NCBI GenBank assembly: GCA_903906615.1
Contig: CAIVKT010000667.1
Location: 1 to 7,393 of the forward strand
DNA length: 7,393 nucleotides
Direction of reading: 5' to 3'
Origin: an uncultured Bacteroidota bacterium
GTDB lineage: Bacteria > Bacteroidota > Bacteroidia > Chitinophagales > Chitinophagaceae
This document shows, one piece after another, positions 5,154 to 7,393 of the stretch (position 1 is the first letter of the stretch; each line of letters begins with the position of its first letter). The position numbers and the translations under genes are program-made. The notes beneath the pieces were generated by a model that saw nothing but the letters and a program-made list of their open reading frames with translations, was not told the DNA's origin and did not search any database.

Positions 5154-6104
5154 TTAATGCTCCAGCGTACCCAAGTACCTTTCAGCATCCAGTGCGGCCA
5201 TGCAGCCGCTGCCTGCCGCACTTACGGCCTGGCGGTATATCTTGTCCTGCACATCGCCGCAGGCAAATACACCCTCTATATTGGTCTTCATAGAATCGGG
5301 CTGCGTGATGAGGTAGCCCTGGTCGTCCATATCCAGCATACCTTTAAAGAGGCTTGAATTAGGCTCGTGGCCTATAGCCACAAAGAATGCCTTGATGGGT
5401 ATGATGCTTTCTACATGCTCTTTATTGTTGAAGACCTTCACACTGTCTACTTTATGCTCGCCCAGCACTTCTATGGTGTCTGTGTTCCAGTACACTTTTA
5501 TGTTGGCGGTTTTCATCACCCTGTCCTGCATCACCTTGCTGGCGCGCATTTCGCCCTTGCGGATGAACATATGCACAGTGCTGCACAACTTGGAGAGGTA
5601 CAGGGCCTCTTCGCAAGCCGTATCGCCGGCGCCTACTATGGCCACTTCCTGGTTCTTAAAGAAGAAACCATCGCATACCGCGCAGGCTGATACACCGTGG
5701 CCATTGAGCCGCTGCTCCGATTCCAGTCCCAGCCATTTGGCCGATGCGCCTGTAGCTATGATCACCGCATCGGCTTCTATCCATTTCTCTTCGTCTATCT
5801 CTACCCTGAAGGGGCGTTGCGAGAAGTCCACCTTGGTGGCTAATCCCCAACGTATATCCGCACCCATACGTTGCGCCTGCTGTTCAAAATCCACCATCAT
5901 CTGCGGGCCCATGATGCCATTGGGGTAGCCGGGATAGTTCTCCACGTCTGTAGTGATGGTAAGTTGCCCACCGGGCTGTAGGCCCTGGTACAATACAGGC
6001 TTCAGGTTGGCGCGGGCAGCATATATGGCCGCGGTATATCCTGCCGGGCCTGATCCTATTATAAGGCAATGTACTTTTTCGTTTGTTGTTGTTGACTCGC
6101 TCAT
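5154..6104 (-). CDS. trxB: Thioredoxin-disulfide reductase
   Basis: A 316-residue, full-length low-molecular-weight flavoprotein that reduces thioredoxin with NADPH in the cytoplasm. Order of motifs: FAD-binding GSGPAG (17-22) with QPGGQLTITTDVENYPGYP following; ATGASA at about 117-122; redox-active CAVCDG (Cys141, Cys144, Asp145); second dinucleotide fold GAGDTA (158-163); FIRKGEMRASK, in which Arg182/Lys183 occupy the positions that contact the NADPH 2'-phosphate; and the C-terminal FAD motif ACGDVQD (281-287) with YRQAV. The start at 6104 (MSESTTTNEKVHC) is preferred; an in-frame ATG three codons earlier (6113) adds only MII and cannot be excluded. It is the first gene of a probable two-gene unit with the WGCG lipoprotein and is preceded by a structured leader, unlike its neighbours. 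Confidence 0.97.
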   Translation of the reverse strand: MSESTTTNEKVHCLIIGSGPAGYTAAIYAARANLKPVLYQGLQPGGQLTITTDVENYPGYPNGIMGPQMMVDFEQQAQRMGADIRWGLATKVDFSQRPFRVEIDEEKWIEADAVIIATGASAKWLGLESEQRLNGHGVSACAVCDGFFFKNQEVAIVGAGDTACEEALYLSKLCSTVHMFIRKGEMRASKVMQDRVMKTANIKVYWNTDTIEVLGEHKVDSVKVFNNKEHVESIIPIKAFFVAIGHEPNSSLFKGMLDMDDQGYLITQPDSMKTNIEGVFACGDVQDKIYRQAVSAAGSGCMAALDAERYLGTLEH

Positions 6105-6124
6105 TATTATCATATTATTTACAC

Positions 6125-6149
6125 ATCCGGCGCACTATATATGCCGGAT
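6125..6149 (-). promoter_or_regulatory. Inverted repeat in the trxB leader
   Basis: ATCCGGC (6125-6131) and GCCGGAT (6143-6149) form a perfect 7-bp inverted repeat around 11 AT-rich bases, centred about 33 bases upstream of the trxB ATG at 6104. It overlaps the small palindrome GGATATCC (6146-6153). It could be an operator dyad or an mRNA hairpin. The octamer CATCCGGC at its left end also occurs at 4405-4412, in front of the PqqB-like gene. Confidence 0.45.
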
Positions 6150-6186
6150 ATCCATCAGGTAAAAATTTGTTCGGGGGATAAAGATG

Positions 6187-6194
6187 CAAAAGAA
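6187..6194 (-). promoter_or_regulatory. Candidate -7 element for trxB
   Basis: On the - strand TTCTTTTG is one mismatch from TAnnTTTG, with a TTTC about 20 bases further upstream as a weak -33 candidate. Use of this site would give trxB a leader of roughly 75-80 bases containing the 6125-6149 inverted repeat. No closer consensus element is visible before trxB. Confidence 0.3.
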
Positions 6195-6222
6195 TTACCT
6201 ATACAGCAAATTTTGAAATCCA

Positions 6223-6238
6223 CAGTATGGGAATACTG
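6223..6238 (-). terminator. Small hairpin downstream of the DUF4249 gene
   Basis: CAGTAT (6223-6228) pairs with ATACTG (6233-6238) around four bases, about 37 bases past the DUF4249 stop on the - strand. It is followed on that strand by GATTTCAAAATTTG, which is only moderately T-rich. It is a weak terminator candidate. The remainder of the 6105-6274 gap holds the trxB leader. Confidence 0.3.
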
Positions 6239-6274
6239 GTATAGGGAATAGCTATAAAGGCCGGTTTTAAGGCG

Positions 6275-7186
6275 TTAATTCACCACCTTCCGGGTAATAA
6301 TACTGCCATAACCGGCCCATACACCCAGTGCGCCATTGGTCATGTTCGACTGTATATTAATGGGCGAGGAAAAGGGATTGCCATCAGCGCTACCGGCAAA
6401 GGCCAGCGTATTCCAGAAATTGTATACCCCATAGTCTATCTCGCACCACTTCAGGTACACCGTATCGCCGGGATAAAAGTAGCGAAGCGAGTCGCCGTTT
6501 ACATTTATGGTATTGTCATAGCCGGCATATAGCCCGATATCGGGCACATGCAGCCCGTTCACTGCCTGGTCGCTGTACAGGCCCGATGGGTAGTAGGGCT
6601 CGCTGTTGCGGCGGGTGAAGTACTTTACATAATTACCGGGGGTATCAGGGTCAGTATAATTCACGAATAGCTGCTTGGCGCTGTCGGAGAGCTTGTCGCT
6701 TTGGAAGATGGGTGTTCCAAACCACATGGTGTCTACACCCTTAGGGTTGGGGATCTTGGTCACAGAGGTGTAGGTAACTTTATTATAAGTGACGCTGAGC
6801 GTGTAAAATTTCCCCACCTGGCCGATCATAATATTGCCCAGGTTGGCCGTATCTACGGAGTAGATGTAGAATTTATTATTATTGCCTGTATCAATAGTGT
6901 ATTCCTTCAGCGGTACGGTGTTGGTGCCGTCAGATACGGTAATGGTAGCGCCATGCAAAAAACTATTTTCCAGCGTGGCAAGCGTAATATTCGAAAAGAA
7001 ACCGATAGTGGAGGTGAGTATAACATAGGGTGGTAAGCCTGTTTCCACTGCGCCCTGCACCACCACCTGCGGCGGCCCTGTTGCCAGGTTGATGTGCACT
7101 TCTTTCTGGCAAGACACAAAAAAGGAAATGCAGATAATGGCTATGATGATAGCCACAGGGTTATTATTGATCTTAGCGCGTTTCAT
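6275..7186 (-). CDS. DUF4249 domain-containing lipoprotein
   Basis: 303 residues. The start at 7186 gives MKRAKINNN, then a hydrophobic stretch VAIIIAIICISFFVSC with lipobox FVSC and lipidated Cys26. A TTG three codons upstream (7195) overlaps the likely -7 element and cannot be the start. The body matches the DUF4249 pattern as I know it: KEVHINLATGPPQVVVQG directly after the cysteine, SDGTNTV, FYIYSVDT, VTYTSVTKIPNPKGVD, the NYTDPDTPGNYVKYF segment, and a C-terminal NGALGVWAGYGSI. DUF4249 proteins are Bacteroidota envelope lipoproteins often encoded beside TonB-dependent receptors, which suggests a role with outer-membrane uptake; their function is not established. The window shows no receptor: the 207 bases upstream are non-coding. 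Downstream on the same strand is trxB, separated by 170 bases. Confidence 0.92.
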   Translation of the reverse strand: MKRAKINNNPVAIIIAIICISFFVSCQKEVHINLATGPPQVVVQGAVETGLPPYVILTSTIGFFSNITLATLENSFLHGATITVSDGTNTVPLKEYTIDTGNNNKFYIYSVDTANLGNIMIGQVGKFYTLSVTYNKVTYTSVTKIPNPKGVDTMWFGTPIFQSDKLSDSAKQLFVNYTDPDTPGNYVKYFTRRNSEPYYPSGLYSDQAVNGLHVPDIGLYAGYDNTINVNGDSLRYFYPGDTVYLKWCEIDYGVYNFWNTLAFAGSADGNPFSSPINIQSNMTNGALGVWAGYGSIITRKVVN

Positions 7187-7192
7187 GCTGTA

Positions 7193-7200
7193 CAAAGATA
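7193..7200 (-). promoter_or_regulatory. -7 promoter element of the DUF4249 gene
   Basis: TATCTTTG on the - strand is an exact TAnnTTTG match and ends six bases before the ATG at 7186. A GTTT lies about 20 bases further upstream as a weak -33 match. The position fixes the start at 7186 and implies a leader of only a few bases. Confidence 0.6.
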
Positions 7201-7305
7201 AGGGAAATGTGAGCGTGAAGAAACAGGGCGGAGAGCGGGAGGGTGAAGTTGGTGCAATTCAAATTTTCGCAAATTTTATTTTAGCCAATATGGTATTGGG
7301 AAAAA

Positions 7306-7393
7306 GCCCTTCAGGGTGTGTGAGTTGGGATATTGTTACGCCCTGAAAGGCAAAATCCCGGAGCGGTGGGCAACGCCCATCGAAATAATGCGG
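7306..7393. repeat. Palindromic intergenic repeat, cut by the window end
   Basis: GCCCTTCAGGGTGT (7306-7319) and ACGCCCTGAAAGGC (7338-7351) are inverted copies matching at 12 of 14 positions. A second hairpin follows: GGTGGGC (7366-7372... region) with GCCCATC around AAC, between 7365 and 7381. The stretch has no credible coding frame. The CCCTGAAAGG and GGTGGGCAACGCCCA wording is what I recall from repeated non-coding elements in Bacteroidota genomes; this is from memory and not checked. Bases 7201-7305 between it and the DUF4249 promoter are AT-rich in part and hold nothing else that I recognise. Confidence 0.55.

Noticed and set aside
5367..5928. 107- and 178-codon + strand frames over trxB
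   Set aside because: They are antisense to a full-length trxB and have no domain resemblance.
7089..7346. 85-codon + strand frame at the right end
   Set aside because: It overlaps the start and promoter of the DUF4249 gene in antisense and runs into the palindromic repeat.

Overview
The window looks like chromosomal DNA from a member of the Bacteroidota, most likely a Chitinophagaceae-type organism (inference). Three kinds of evidence support this. There is a secreted M28 peptidase ending in a type IX secretion (T9SS/Por) sorting domain, and a SusD-like-era DUF4249 lipoprotein. Several genes have the Bacteroidota -7 promoter element TAnnTTTG, or a one-mismatch form, placed only 4-11 bases before the ATG. 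There are no recognisable Shine-Dalgarno sequences, and the GC content is moderate, unlike the AT-rich marine flavobacteria.

Layout, left to right. Bases 1-303 hold the 3' part of an antibiotic-biosynthesis-monooxygenase (ABM) domain gene on the + strand. A perfect 12-bp hairpin (339-368) separates it from the convergent M28 peptidase gene (394-2133, - strand). A 68-bp divergent intergenic region then leads to a GNAT acetyltransferase (2202-2693, +). A 304-bp non-coding stretch (2694-2997) carries a weak terminator hairpin and a 128-bp inverted repeat built from CACATAG-type units. It is followed by a small lipoprotein (2998-3471, +). This gene runs tail-to-tail, with one base between the stop codons, into a secreted PqqB-like metallo-beta-lactamase-fold protein (3473-4390, -).

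Upstream of that protein, all on the - strand and reading right to left, are a DUF4249 lipoprotein (6275-7186), a 170-bp leader region with hairpins, thioredoxin reductase trxB (5154-6104), and a cysteine-containing lipoprotein only 11 bases after trxB (4420-5142). The PqqB-like gene follows with its own -7 element just behind that lipoprotein. The right end (7201-7393) holds no gene. It contains an imperfect inverted repeat and a second hairpin that look like an interspersed Bacteroidota intergenic repeat.

The genes are mostly housekeeping or cell-envelope functions: four of the eight products are predicted to leave the cytoplasm as lipoproteins or secreted proteins, in addition to the T9SS-exported peptidase. 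I see no defence system, prophage, CRISPR array, insertion sequence or RNA gene. The points most worth following are the near-leaderless promoter arrangement, the trxB / WGCG-lipoprotein / PqqB-like cluster, and the structured intergenic repeats.
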